Shown here one piece after another: positions 1 through 7,696 of a stretch of DNA of 12,843 nt (position 1 is the stretch's first letter; each line of letters starts with the position of its first letter). The notes under the pieces were generated by a model. It was not told the origin of the DNA and did no database searches. It was given only the letters and a program-made list of their open reading frames with translations. The stretch is from assembly GCA_019509685.1 (NCBI GenBank), contig JAEKLU010000275.1, forward strand, positions 1 to 12,843. Direction: 5' to 3'. This stretch comes from Mesorhizobium sp. Lineage in GTDB: Bacteria > Pseudomonadota > Alphaproteobacteria > Rhizobiales > Rhizobiaceae. Made by a program: the position numbers and the translations under genes.

Positions 1-310
1 CCTTGCCGCCGAGCAATTTGTAGACTGGAACGCCCGCCGCCTTGCCGGCGATGTCCCAAAGCGCATGCTCGATGGCGGAGACGGCAGCGCCATAGGGCTT
101 GAATGAACCGCGCTGGCGGATCTTCAGCATGACACGCTCGACGTCGGTCGGATCCTCACCGATCAACGCCTCGCGGAAATGCAGCACCCACGGCTTGAGG
201 TAGGTCTTTGTGAACTCGACTTCGCCAAGGCCATAGAGGCCCTCGTCGGTGACGATGCGGACGATCGGGTGCTTGCCGATGACGGCGCAGCGCAGGTCGG
301 TGATCTTCAT
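1..310 (-). CDS. MR/MLE enolase-superfamily protein, N-terminal part (runs off left edge)
   Basis: Reading leftwards from an ATG at 308-310, the frame stays open to the window edge and gives the first 103 residues. It starts MKITDLRCAVIGKHPIVRIV, then has the capping-domain hallmarks TDEGLYGLGEVEF, the segment AAVSAIEHALWDIAGKAAG and VPVYKLLGGK. These are typical of the N-terminal alpha/beta capping domain of mandelate racemase/muconate lactonizing enzymes. The catalytic barrel with the metal ligands lies outside the window, so the reaction cannot be read; a sugar-acid dehydratase or epimerase is likely from context. The start is supported by AGGA about 7 bases upstream, overlapping the stop codon of the NIPSNAP gene, with only 9 bp between the genes, so the two are probably translationally coupled. 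It is the last visible gene of the minus-strand operon. Confidence 0.9.
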   Translation of the reverse strand, partial: MKITDLRCAVIGKHPIVRIVTDEGLYGLGEVEFTKTYLKPWVLHFREALIGEDPTDVERVMLKIRQRGSFKPYGAAVSAIEHALWDIAGKAAGVPVYKLLGGK

Positions 311-319
311 GGCGCAGTC

Positions 320-646
320 CTATTTCACAGACGAGAAAGCTGTCGGCGTGAGCATCTGGCTGCTGATATTGGCAATGATCTGCCCGTCGCGCTCAGACTC
401 GTCCCGGGCCCTGTGCCATGCCGGATCGGTGACGAAAGCCGCCCATTTCGCCTCACGCTCGGCCAGCGATTCCCAGGCGAGGAAATAGGTGAGGCGATTG
501 CTGTTTTCGCCGATCGCAGTGGTGAAAAACCCGGCTTGGCGGATGCCATGCCTCTCCCAGATGGCCAGCGTTTGGTCGGAAAAGCGCTTGAGCAAAGCCG
601 GCAGCCTGCCCGGCAGGCAGTCATAGATACGCAGTTCGTAGATCAT
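320..646 (-). CDS. NIPSNAP-family small protein
   Basis: A 108-residue protein starting MIYELRIYDCLPGRLPALL. The N-terminal beta strand Y-E-L-R-I-Y followed by G-x-L-x-x-L and the later strand TYFLAWESL, then EREAKWAAF and DPAW, are the signature of NIPSNAP domains (dimeric alpha/beta-barrel, ferredoxin-like fold), and the length suits a single domain. Bacterial members often sit in catabolic operons but their biochemical role is poorly defined; a binding or isomerase-like role on a pathway intermediate is only a guess. I chose the ATG at 644-646 because the protein begins with the family motif there. The frame stays open upstream to an ATG at 739, but the extra 31 residues cross a short intergenic hairpin and look non-coding. 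It lies between two MR/MLE genes in the same operon, 101 bp after one and 9 bp before the next. Confidence 0.85.
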   Translation of the reverse strand: MIYELRIYDCLPGRLPALLKRFSDQTLAIWERHGIRQAGFFTTAIGENSNRLTYFLAWESLAEREAKWAAFVTDPAWHRARDESERDGQIIANISSQMLTPTAFSSVK

Positions 647-669
647 GGTTTCGTCCGTTTCTTTCTTCG

Positions 670-687
670 CCTCTCCCTTGAGAGAGG
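670..687. repeat. short inverted repeat in the gap before the NIPSNAP gene
   Basis: In the 101-bp gap between the MR/MLE gene and the NIPSNAP gene, CCTCTC (670-675) and GAGAGG (682-687) can form a 6-bp stem with a 6-base loop. No T-run follows on the minus strand, so it is not a convincing intrinsic terminator. It could be an mRNA processing or stabilising element, or a remnant of the small intergenic palindromes that are frequent in rhizobial genomes; the second idea is inference. Confidence 0.35.
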
Positions 688-747
688 TCGACACGAATGG
701 TCGGTCGGTGGCTCTGTGAGCCTGGGGGAATGAGGGCAAGGGCTGGG

Positions 748-2106
748 CTAACTCCAGGTCCGGTCCCAGCTATATTCATTGTCCCAATGCTCGGTGGATT
801 GCCATATTCCCGTGACACCCGGTTGCAGGTGCGGCGAGATGACCTCGTCGACCACGTCGTCGATCCCCAGGCCCGGCTTGTCCGGCACGGTGATGAAGCC
901 GTCTTGCACCAGCGGTTTGGGCAGACCTGTGACGATATCGTCCCACCAGTCGACATCGGCGGAGTGGTATTCGAGCGCCATGAAGTTTTCGGTCGCGACG
1001 GCGACATGTGCGGCGGCCATCGCGGCGATTGGACTTTCGGCCATATGGATCGCCATGGCAACGCCGTGGTCCTGCGCCATGTCGCCGATCTTCTTTGTCT
1101 CGAGGATGCCGCCGGTTGTGAGCAGGTCCGGGTGGATAACCGAGAGACCGCCGCTCTTGAGCAGAGGCTCGAACCCCTCCTTGAGATAGATGTCCTCACC
1201 CGTGCAGATCGGCACCGTGGTGGCCTGCTGCAACTGCCGGTACTGCTCGGTGTATTGCCAGGGGATCACATCCTCGAGCCAGGCTGGGACATATTTCTCG
1301 ATACGGCGCGACAGGCGTATGCCGTCCTGCAGCGAGATATGGCCGACATGGTCGATGGCCAAGGGGATTTCGTAGCCGATCACCTCTCGAACTTCGTGAA
1401 TATACTGCTCGAGCAGGTCTATGCCTTTTTCGGTGAAATGCAGGCTCGTGAACGGGTGCTGCACGTTCTGCGCGTCGTAGGCAAGATTGCGCGCCTTGCG
1501 TTCCTCAAGCGTGCCGCCACGGCCGCGCGGACTGGCGTTGAAACCTTCGAGCGCGCCGGCGGGCGCAACCACGGCGCCCGGAACATGGGCGATCTGCATC
1601 AAGCCCAGGTCCATCTTGAGGAAGCTGAAACCGCGGTCCATGCGCTGCTTGAGGCGCTTGCCGGTTTCGGTGCCGCTCGGTTTCTCGGCATCGGTATCGC
1701 AATAGACACGCACCTTATCGCGAAACTTGCCGCCGAGCATCTGGTAGATCGGCACGCCATAGGCCTTGCCGGCCAGGTCCCAGAGCGCGATCTCGACCGC
1801 CGAGACGCCGCCGCCTTGCCGGCCGTGGCCGCCGAACTGCTTGATGCGGCGAAACAGGCGATCGATGTCGCAGGGGTTCTCGCCAAGCAGCCGGCTTTTG
1901 AGCATCAGCGCGTAAGTGGCGCTGGCTCCGTCACGCACCTCGCCAAGCCCGACGATGCCCTGGTTGGTATAGATCTTGAGCAGCGCCGAGGTGAATGGCG
2001 CGCCGACGATTTCGGCAACCCGCATGTCGGTGATGCGAAGCTCCGACGGCCTGGAGTTCGTGTTGATCCGATTGAGAGCCTCGCCGGCTCCACCCGTCTT
2101 TGGCAT
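748..2106 (-). CDS. MR/MLE enolase-superfamily protein, long form (probable sugar-acid dehydratase)
   Basis: A 452-residue member of the mandelate racemase/muconate lactonizing family, longer than the usual 370-400. The capping domain covers about residues 22-130 (GIVGLGEV near 50-57, [18 protein letters not shown] near 109-126), followed by the barrel. The metal ligands are probably D252 (in AIDHVGH), E278 (in WLEDV) and E304 (in TGEDIY). The candidate acid/base groups are K164 in FLKMDLG and the H354-D327 dyad (AIHMAESP and [10 protein letters not shown]). About 60 residues between the K164 strand and the D252 strand (about 168-230) form an insertion with [13 protein letters not shown], probably a loop over the active site. 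The complete ligand set predicts an active Mg-dependent enzyme that removes an alpha proton from a carboxylate, most likely a dehydratase. The start has GAGGA about 8 bases upstream. It is 44 bp from the preceding MR/MLE gene. The substrate cannot be named from sequence alone. Confidence 0.9.
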   Translation of the reverse strand: MPKTGGAGEALNRINTNSRPSELRITDMRVAEIVGAPFTSALLKIYTNQGIVGLGEVRDGASATYALMLKSRLLGENPCDIDRLFRRIKQFGGHGRQGGGVSAVEIALWDLAGKAYGVPIYQMLGGKFRDKVRVYCDTDAEKPSGTETGKRLKQRMDRGFSFLKMDLGLMQIAHVPGAVVAPAGALEGFNASPRGRGGTLEERKARNLAYDAQNVQHPFTSLHFTEKGIDLLEQYIHEVREVIGYEIPLAIDHVGHISLQDGIRLSRRIEKYVPAWLEDVIPWQYTEQYRQLQQATTVPICTGEDIYLKEGFEPLLKSGGLSVIHPDLLTTGGILETKKIGDMAQDHGVAMAIHMAESPIAAMAAAHVAVATENFMALEYHSADVDWWDDIVTGLPKPLVQDGFITVPDKPGLGIDDVVDEVISPHLQPGVTGIWQSTEHWDNEYSWDRTWS

Positions 2107-2150
2107 GATTTATCCTCGTTCTGATCGGCGGGGGCTGTTGCTGGGCGCTG

Positions 2151-3317
2151 CTAGCCGAGTTCAATCTCATGGGCCTGCAGATAGTCGCGGTTCATCTCAA
2201 CCCCGAGACCAGGCTTGGAGGTCAGTTTGAGGTTGCCATTCGAAACATCGAGCGGTTTGTCGATGAGGTGATCATATTTGCCCAGGTTCCATTCCGACGT
2301 TTCGAGTTTGTAGAAGTTGGGAACGGTCATCATCACCTGCGCCCCCGCAACCACGTTGATCGGTCCGGCGGCGTCGTGCGGCGAAACCGGGATGTAGTAT
2401 GCCTCGCATAGGGCGGCGATCTTCTTGAGCTCGGTAATGCCGCCCGTCCAGGTGACGTCGGGCATGATGTAGTCGGCGAGCTTGTTCTCGAGCACCGGCA
2501 CGAAATCCCACTTGGTGTGGCCGCGCTCGCCCCACGAGATGGCGGCATTGACCTTGTCGCGCACCTGCTTGAGGGCGTTGAGGCTCTCCGGCGGACACGG
2601 CTCCTCGAACCAGTCGATCTGCCCGGCCTCCTCTAGGCTGCGGCAGAGGCGAATGGCGGTGGGAACGTCGAAGCGGCCATGCGCATCGATGAGGATGTCG
2701 ACATCAGGGCCCGCCGTTTCGCGGATCAGAGCCGTGAGCTCGGCCGCCTCGCGCTCGTCTTTTCGAGTCATGCTGCCATCGAGGTAACCGTCGCGCTGTT
2801 CGCGCGACAAGCCATCGGCGGTGCGACCCTGATGGGGGAACGGGTCGAACTTGAGCCCAGTATGTCCGGACTCGACGATGTCTCGAATTTCGCGGACCAC
2901 GGCCTCCTTGCTGGTAAACTTGCGCTGGTTGGGATGGGTGTAGAGTGCGATCTCATCGCGCACCGGCCCGCCCAACAATTCGTAGATCGGCTTGCCCAGG
3001 ACTTTGCCGCGGATATCCCAGAGCGCGATGTCGATCGCGCTGACGCATTCGACAGCCGCGCCGCGGCTGCCCATATAGGTGAAGCTGCGGAAAATCTTGT
3101 GCCACAGACGCTCGATACACGCCGGATCCTCGCCTGCCACGGCGATGCCGATCTGCCGCAGGATCGTGCAGAGAGCGCGGTTCGCCAGCTTCGTCGTGGT
3201 GGTGATCTCGCCCCAGCCGCTCACCCCCTCGTCCGTCGTCACTTCGACGAACAGGTACTCGCCCCAGTATGAAGCATCGGACTTGATCAGCCACGGCCGA
3301 ACGCTCGTGATTTTCAT
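2151..3317 (-). CDS. MR/MLE enolase-superfamily protein, galactonate-dehydratase-like
   Basis: A 388-residue protein of normal family length. The capping domain has TTDEGVSGWGE (27-37), SAIDIALWDIRGKVLG (93-108) and PIYELLGG (110-117). In the barrel, K156 lies in GLKFDPF, the D-x-H motif is D211/H213 in IDAHGRFD, the second metal ligand is E238 or E239 in WFEEPCPP, the third is E264 in SWGERG, and the C-terminal dyad is D287 (MPDVTW) with H314 (SPHDAAGPI). D-x-H plus the PH-x-x-x-GPI strand is typical of the D-galactonate, gluconate and related acid-sugar dehydratases, which convert an aldonate to its 2-keto-3-deoxy acid. That group is the likely assignment; the exact sugar is unknown. AAAGGG stands about 11 bases before the ATG. 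It is the first enzyme gene after the regulator (48-bp gap), so it is probably co-transcribed with it. Confidence 0.92.
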   Translation of the reverse strand: MKITSVRPWLIKSDASYWGEYLFVEVTTDEGVSGWGEITTTTKLANRALCTILRQIGIAVAGEDPACIERLWHKIFRSFTYMGSRGAAVECVSAIDIALWDIRGKVLGKPIYELLGGPVRDEIALYTHPNQRKFTSKEAVVREIRDIVESGHTGLKFDPFPHQGRTADGLSREQRDGYLDGSMTRKDEREAAELTALIRETAGPDVDILIDAHGRFDVPTAIRLCRSLEEAGQIDWFEEPCPPESLNALKQVRDKVNAAISWGERGHTKWDFVPVLENKLADYIMPDVTWTGGITELKKIAALCEAYYIPVSPHDAAGPINVVAGAQVMMTVPNFYKLETSEWNLGKYDHLIDKPLDVSNGNLKLTSKPGLGVEMNRDYLQAHEIELG

Positions 3318-3365
3318 CTCAACTACCCTTTTCTGAAATGGCCAAGCTGACTGTGTCTGGATTGG

Positions 3366-4076
3366 TTATCCAGCCCGGGCGGCGCTGCGTGCGCGCATGT
3401 GTTCGAGGACGTGCCGGCCGGAACCCTCGACATGGCGCGCGATGAGCTCGGCTGCCTCGTCCGCGTTTCCCGCTTTGACATGCGCGATGAGCTCGCGGTG
3501 CTCGCGCAGGATCGCGGCACGCCGGGCGAGCGTGAAATTGAAACGCCGGCTCACGGCGCGCAGCACTTCGCGATGCTTCCACCAGAGCTCGGCGGCGTGG
3601 CGGTTGTAGTGCCGCTGATACATCACGGTGTGAAAGGCGGTATCCAGCTCGCTGTGCCTGAACGTATCGGCAAAATTGTTCTCTTCGATCAGGCCTTGGA
3701 GACGTTCGAGTTCGGCGATGTCTTCGTCGGTAGCCATGTTCACGAACCATCGCGTCAGGGCCGGCTCGATCAGGACACCGATCTCGTAGATGTCGCGGAC
3801 AAAATCCTGATCGATGGGCCGCACGCGTGCCCCGCGATTGGGGAGAAAGGTGACAAAGCCTTCGCCGCGCAACAATTGCAGGGCCTCGCGCACGGGATTG
3901 GTCGAGGTGCCGTGGCGTCGGGCGAGATCGGTGACCACAAGCCGTTCGTTGGCGGCGAGCCGCCCCTCGATGATGTCCTCCCTGATCAATTCATAGAGCG
4001 AGGCGCCCTCGCTGGAAGCCCCGAGCGCGTCGATCCCTTCGGGTGGCTCTGCTTTAAAATCGCTTGTTTCGGCCAA
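3366..4076 (-). CDS. GntR-family regulator, FCD (FadR-type) subfamily
   Basis: A 236-residue transcription factor. An N-terminal winged helix-turn-helix covers about residues 26-88, with LYELIREDIIEGRL, LARRHGTSTNPVREALQLL and GFVTFLPNRGARV. The C-terminal all-helical FCD ligand domain covers about 95-225. The metal or ligand site usual for FCD proteins is present as D145 and H149 (in ELDTAFH), H193 (REHREL) and H215 (IARHVEG), so it probably senses a carboxylated metabolite through a bound metal. The start is a TTG at 4074-4076: no ATG occurs in frame before the DNA-binding domain, and GGAG lies 6 bases upstream. It leads the minus-strand operon and faces the transporter genes across a 211-bp control region, so it probably regulates both arms and itself, most likely as a repressor relieved by a sugar acid or 2-keto-3-deoxy acid (inference). 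Confidence 0.92.
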   Translation of the reverse strand: MAETSDFKAEPPEGIDALGASSEGASLYELIREDIIEGRLAANERLVVTDLARRHGTSTNPVREALQLLRGEGFVTFLPNRGARVRPIDQDFVRDIYEIGVLIEPALTRWFVNMATDEDIAELERLQGLIEENNFADTFRHSELDTAFHTVMYQRHYNRHAAELWWKHREVLRAVSRRFNFTLARRAAILREHRELIAHVKAGNADEAAELIARHVEGSGRHVLEHMRARSAARAG

Positions 4077-4082
4077 GTCCTG

Positions 4083-4088
4083 CTCCCC
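4083..4088 (-). promoter_or_regulatory. ribosome binding site supporting the TTG start of the GntR gene
   Basis: On the minus strand GGGGAG ends 6 bases before the TTG at 4074-4076. This spacing is optimal and, with no in-frame ATG upstream of the helix-turn-helix, it settles the unusual TTG start. Confidence 0.6.
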
Positions 4089-4106
4089 AGTCCATACACA
4101 TCCTAC

Positions 4107-4136
4107 CCTATATCACGCTCAGGTTTGATAAAACAA
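4107..4136 (-). promoter_or_regulatory. possible promoter of the gntR operon
   Basis: On the minus strand a TTGTTT hexamer (4131-4136) and a TATAGG hexamer (4107-4112) are 18 bp apart and lie upstream of the GntR start. Around the -35 is the partly symmetric TTG-N6-CAA (4125-4136), a possible GntR-type half-site pair that would give autoregulation. The match to the housekeeping sigma consensus is moderate, and high-GC alphaproteobacterial promoters are often degenerate. Confidence 0.3.
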
Positions 4137-4145
4137 TGTACGATT

Positions 4146-4159
4146 CTGTCCGTTGACAG
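4146..4159. promoter_or_regulatory. candidate operator: CTGTC-N4-GACAG inverted repeat
   Basis: A perfect 5-bp inverted repeat with a 4-base spacer in the divergent control region. It overlaps a TTGACA hexamer (4153-4158) that could be the -35 of the transporter operon. A matching -10 is not clear: TATTAA at 4181-4186 is 22 bp away, which is too far for a classic promoter. Its position between a GntR gene and the operon it faces makes it the best visible operator candidate, but its sequence does not obviously match the known FCD-regulator consensus. Confidence 0.35.
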
Positions 4160-4276
4160 CCAATCTGCGATCTGAAAACGTATTAAGCGCTCGAAGAGAT
4201 ACACAGATGGAGTCCCCCGCGATCGAACGAGCAAAGACCGCTCGCCTCGATGCAGAGCGGCATGGGAGAGAAACCT

Positions 4277-4281
4277 GGAGG
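4277..4281 (+). promoter_or_regulatory. ribosome binding site fixing the start of the binding protein
   Basis: GGAGG lies 6 bases before the ATG at 4288. It favours this start over two in-frame upstream alternatives (TTG 4153, ATG 4207), which would place 27-45 extra residues before the signal peptide. Confidence 0.7.
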
Positions 4282-4287
4282 ATACCT

Positions 4288-5769
4288 ATGACGAGGATCA
4301 AACTCGGCGGTGCCGTCCTGCGCGGCACCGTCTCCACTGCTTTAATGGCATCGTTGATGTCCGCCCCGGCGCTGGCTGCGCCCCCGGTCGATCTGAGCAA
4401 GTGGTCGCCGGAATATGTGCGCTCCATCGCCGGCACACAGGATTTTGATACGGCTGGCGATTGCGCCAAGGTCACCCCGCTCGACTACAAGGGGCGACTG
4501 ACGTTCTGGTATCAGGGCGTGTTCGAAGGTGACCCCGATCTCCTGCGTCAGTACTACAAGGATTTCTTCGAGACCTTCCGCAAGACCTACCCGAACATCC
4601 AACTCGAGGAAGAAGCCCTCACCTATAACGATCTCCTGGACAAGTTCCGCACGGCGCTGCTTGGCAATGCCGCGCCGATGGCGGTGCGCCTGCAAATCCT
4701 GGGAGGCACCGAGTTCGCCTCGAAGGGCTATCTGCAACCGCTCAAGCCCGAGGACGTGGGATATTCGACCGAGGATTTCTGGCCCGGCGCCATGAAGGCC
4801 GTGACCTGGGACGGCGTGACCTACGGCATTCCAACCAACAACGAGACGATGGCCTTCATCTGGAATGCCGACATCTTCAAGCGCGCTGGCCTCGATCCGG
4901 AGAAGGCTCCGGCAACCTGGGACGATGTGGTCAAGTACTCCAAGCAGATCCACGACAAGCTCGGCATCGCCGGCTACGGTCTCGTGGCTCGAAAGAATGC
5001 GGGCAATACTCCGTACCGCTTCATGCCGCAGCTGTGGGCCTATGGCGGCGGCGTCTTCGACGAAGCCACGGCGAACCCGACCTACAAGGACATCGAACTC
5101 AACAGTCCGCAGAGCAAGGCCGCGCTGCAAGCGTCTTACGACATGTATGTTCGCGACAAGTCGGTCCCGGTTTCAGCGCTCACCAACCAGCAGGCCGACA
5201 ACCAGCCGCTGTTCCTCGCCGGCCAGCTCGGCATGATGATCTCGCACCCATCCGACTACAATGTCATGCTCGACCTGCAGAAGAAGGCGACGGGCACCGA
5301 CAAGGGCAAGGCGCAGACCGTTATCGACAACATGCGTTACGGCCTGATACCGACCGGCCCCGACGGCAAGCGCGCCGTGGTCTTCGGTGGCTCGAACATC
5401 CACATCCTGAAGCCCGAATATGTCGACGGCGGCAAAGTGGACGAGCCGGCGGCAAAGGCCATGATCTGCATGTGGACCAGCCCCGAATGGTCTTTGAAGA
5501 TGGCCTATGCCGGGTCGAACCCCGGCAATCTCAACGGCTTCAAGACCAAATGGATGAAGGAGCGCCTGGACAGCATCAAGTTCCTCGATGTCACGACCTC
5601 GATGCTGCCATACGGGATCCCGTTCCCGGCGCTGCCGCAGTCCCCGGAAATCATGAACATCATCGTCCCCGACATGCTGCAGAATGCCCTTACCGGAGCG
5701 ATGACGGTCGACCAGGCAGCGGACGACGCAGCCAAGAAGGTGAAAGACCTGATGGGAGGCGGACTCTGA
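4288..5769 (+). CDS. ABC transporter periplasmic solute-binding protein (CUT1, family 1)
   Basis: A 493-residue extracellular solute-binding protein. An N-terminal Sec signal peptide covers about residues 1-30: MTRIKLGG, a hydrophobic core, then ALA-A as the cleavage site. The mature protein has the family pattern: a first beta strand GRLTFWYQG, the segment YNDLLDKFRTALLG, then WDGVTYGIPTNNETMAFIWN and NADIFKRAGLDPEKAPATWDD, which are classic for maltose or glycerol-phosphate-type binding proteins. A segment of about 40 residues before the first strand (DLSKWSPEYVRSIAG..., DCAKV) is longer than in MalE and may be a subfamily trait. It would capture the substrate in the periplasm and deliver it to the two permeases encoded next. 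Clusters with MR/MLE dehydratases suggest an acidic sugar or glycoside, but CUT1 proteins usually bind oligosaccharides or polyols, so the ligand is uncertain. It is the first gene of the plus-strand operon. Confidence 0.94.
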   Translation: MTRIKLGGAVLRGTVSTALMASLMSAPALAAPPVDLSKWSPEYVRSIAGTQDFDTAGDCAKVTPLDYKGRLTFWYQGVFEGDPDLLRQYYKDFFETFRKTYPNIQLEEEALTYNDLLDKFRTALLGNAAPMAVRLQILGGTEFASKGYLQPLKPEDVGYSTEDFWPGAMKAVTWDGVTYGIPTNNETMAFIWNADIFKRAGLDPEKAPATWDDVVKYSKQIHDKLGIAGYGLVARKNAGNTPYRFMPQLWAYGGGVFDEATANPTYKDIELNSPQSKAALQASYDMYVRDKSVPVSALTNQQADNQPLFLAGQLGMMISHPSDYNVMLDLQKKATGTDKGKAQTVIDNMRYGLIPTGPDGKRAVVFGGSNIHILKPEYVDGGKVDEPAAKAMICMWTSPEWSLKMAYAGSNPGNLNGFKTKWMKERLDSIKFLDVTTSMLPYGIPFPALPQSPEIMNIIVPDMLQNALTGAMTVDQAADDAAKKVKDLMGGGL

Positions 5770-5791
5770 TCCAGGTCTGAGCGACGATCCG

Positions 5792-5818
5792 ACCGGCTGC
5801 CTCGTGAGCGCAGCCGGT
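5792..5818 (+). terminator. intercistronic stem-loop after the binding-protein gene
   Basis: ACCGGCTGC (5792-5800) pairs perfectly with GCAGCCGGT (5810-5818) around a 9-base loop, giving a 9-bp GC-rich stem in the 74-bp gap between the binding-protein stop and the first permease. The tail (TCTTCCC) is not a true T-run, so it is probably not a full terminator. In many sugar ABC operons a hairpin at this place partly stops transcription or protects the upstream mRNA, so that the binding protein is made in excess over the membrane parts. Confidence 0.55.
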
Positions 5819-5843
5819 TCTTCCCAGAAAAACGAGGGCGACA

Positions 5844-6800
5844 GTGACGACCGTGACCGGCAAGGCCGAGGCTCGCGACAGATTGCAACCGGATAGGTCT
5901 GGCCTGCTCGGCAGGATCTGGGAGCACCGCGCCGATTACGCCTATGTGCTTCCGGCGATCGCGGTGATGCTCATCGTCATCGCCTATCCGATCTACTACA
6001 CGATCGAGCTGTCCTTCTTCAACACGCCGCCCGGCTTGCAACTGCGCGACAAGATCTTCGTCGGCGTCAACAACTACACGAGCATCCTCGCCAGTGAGGT
6101 GTTCTGGCAAGTCACCTTGAACACCCTGATCTGGACCGTAGCATCCACATTCTTTTCCTTCGTCCTGGGATTTGCCGCCGCGCTGGCGCTTCATCGCGAC
6201 TTTATCGGCCGGGGGATCTTGCGGGCCATCCTGATCATTCCCTGGGTCATCAGCGCGGTCGCCGCCTCCTATATCTGGAAGTGGATCTACCATTCGGACT
6301 TTGGCATCGTCGGCGCGGTGCTGGTCGAGCTTGGATGGGCCGACCGGCCGCCGAATTTCATCGACAGTGTCTCAACGGTGCTGCCCTCCCTGATCGTCGT
6401 CAACATCTGGCGGGAGTTTCCATTCGCCATGATCATGATGATGGCCGGGCTGCAGACGGTGCCCGACCAGCTGCTGCGCGCCTCGAAAGTCGACGGGGCC
6501 AATGCGTGGCAACGCTTCTGGCATGTCACGTTCCCGCATCTGAGAAACGTCTCGACGGTGACGATCCTGCTGCTGGCGGTGGCCAACTTCAATTCCTTCA
6601 TTATCCCCTGGATCATGACCGGCGGCGGACCATCGAACGCATCGCATATCTGGATCACGCACATTTATGAGCTCGCCTTCGGCCGCCAGCGCTGGGGAGT
6701 GGCGTCGGCCTATTCGGTGCTGCTGTTCCTCATCCTGATGGCGTTCGGCTATTTCTACGTCCGGGCGCTGAGCGGCAACGAGCGGAAGGATGGCGCATGA
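5844..6800 (+). CDS. ABC transporter permease, MalF-like
   Basis: A 318-residue inner-membrane protein with a cytoplasmic N-terminus of about 30 residues and six likely transmembrane segments (about 34-58, 88-114, 127-147, 180-202, 237-258 and 287-307). The EAA loop that docks onto the ATPase is visible at about 208-232, with the core SKVDGANAWQRFWHVTFPHL. This matches the MalF/UgpA group of CUT1 sugar importers. It starts with a GTG at 5844, supported by GAGG about 6 bases upstream. Its stop overlaps the start of the next permease by four bases (ATGA), so the two are translationally coupled, as expected for heterodimer partners. Confidence 0.93.
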   Translation: MTTVTGKAEARDRLQPDRSGLLGRIWEHRADYAYVLPAIAVMLIVIAYPIYYTIELSFFNTPPGLQLRDKIFVGVNNYTSILASEVFWQVTLNTLIWTVASTFFSFVLGFAAALALHRDFIGRGILRAILIIPWVISAVAASYIWKWIYHSDFGIVGAVLVELGWADRPPNFIDSVSTVLPSLIVVNIWREFPFAMIMMMAGLQTVPDQLLRASKVDGANAWQRFWHVTFPHLRNVSTVTILLLAVANFNSFIIPWIMTGGGPSNASHIWITHIYELAFGRQRWGVASAYSVLLFLILMAFGYFYVRALSGNERKDGA

Positions 6801-7687
6801 GCACGATTGCCACGACAGCTCCTCGAGGCCAGTCGCGCCGCCGCATGCGCGTCGATGGATGGCGATGGGCGGGGCGCGTCTTCCTCGTCTTCATGCTGCT
6901 TTACACCGCATTGCCGATGATCTGGATGCTGCTTACCTCGATCAAATCGGGCTTTGCGGCGATGCAGTTTCCACCGCAATGGTGGCCAGACCAGCCGACT
7001 CTTGCCAGCTACCAGAAGCTGCTCGATCCGCAAAACAGCGTCGGCCACGACTTCCTCCGCTTCTTCTGGAACAGCCTTCTCGTCTCGACCGCCACGACGA
7101 TCCTTTCCGTGATCGTGGCGGTCCCCGCGGCCTACGCGTTTTCGCGCTTCACTTTCCCGGGCCGGAACTTCCTGTTCTTCGCCGTGTTGCTGCGCAACAT
7201 GTTCCCGGCGGTGATTTTTCTCGTGCCGCTCTTCATCCTGATGCGCGCGATCGGCCTGGTGAACACGCATGGGTCGCTTGTTCTCACCTACCTCACCTTC
7301 GGCCTGCCGCTGGCGATCTGGCTGCTCAAGGGCTTCTACGACAACATTCCGGTGCAGCTCGAACAGGCGGCGCGCATCGACGGGGCGACGCGGTTCCAGG
7401 CGTTTATCCTGATCGTGATGCCGCTCTCGGCGCCGGGAATCATCGCCACGGCGATCTATTCCTTCATCGGCGCGTGGAACGAGTACATCTACGCCTACAC
7501 GTTCCTCTCCAAGAACGACCAGTTGACGCTGCCGGTCGGCATCCAGCGTTTCTTCTCGGAAAATACGACGGACTTTCCGGGGCTGATGGCGGCCAGCTTC
7601 ATGATGAGCGTGCCCGTCGTGGTGCTGTTCCTCGTCCTGCAACGATACTTCGTACGCGCCCTTACAGAAGGCGCGGTCAAGCACTAG
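6797..7687 (+). CDS. ABC transporter permease, MalG-like
   Basis: A 296-residue inner-membrane protein. A basic N-terminus (RRRMRVDGWRWAGR) precedes the first membrane helix (about 27-47), and five more hydrophobic segments follow (about 92-116, 126-150, 160-178, 210-230, 265-285). The EAA loop is at about 188-214: LEQAARIDGATRFQAF then LIVMPLSAPGI. This is the MalG/UgpE type of CUT1 permease, the partner of the preceding MalF-like protein with which it overlaps by four bases. The ribosome binding site of the ATPase gene overlaps its stop codon, so the three transporter genes form a tight unit. Confidence 0.93.
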   Translation: MSTIATTAPRGQSRRRMRVDGWRWAGRVFLVFMLLYTALPMIWMLLTSIKSGFAAMQFPPQWWPDQPTLASYQKLLDPQNSVGHDFLRFFWNSLLVSTATTILSVIVAVPAAYAFSRFTFPGRNFLFFAVLLRNMFPAVIFLVPLFILMRAIGLVNTHGSLVLTYLTFGLPLAIWLLKGFYDNIPVQLEQAARIDGATRFQAFILIVMPLSAPGIIATAIYSFIGAWNEYIYAYTFLSKNDQLTLPVGIQRFFSENTTDFPGLMAASFMMSVPVVVLFLVLQRYFVRALTEGAVKH

Positions 7688-7696
7688 GAGCTACCG

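Noticed and set aside
647..739. N-terminal extension of 31 residues for the NIPSNAP protein
   Set aside because: The family domain begins right at the internal ATG, and the extension crosses a small intergenic hairpin.
697..2124. Long open frame on the plus strand (475 codons) opposite the long MR/MLE gene
   Set aside because: It is the antisense shadow of a gene with complete enolase-superfamily motifs; long antisense frames are common in high-GC coding DNA and this one shows no recognisable domain.
4153..4287. Upstream starts (TTG 4153, ATG 4207) for the binding protein
   Set aside because: They would bury the signal peptide behind 27-45 hydrophilic residues, while GGAGG stands at ideal distance before the ATG at 4288; the TTG is also part of the TTGACA hexamer.
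6755..7684. Minus-strand frame of 309 codons opposite the MalG-like permease
   Set aside because: Its Arg-, His- and Glu-rich low-complexity translation is typical of antisense to a membrane protein gene.
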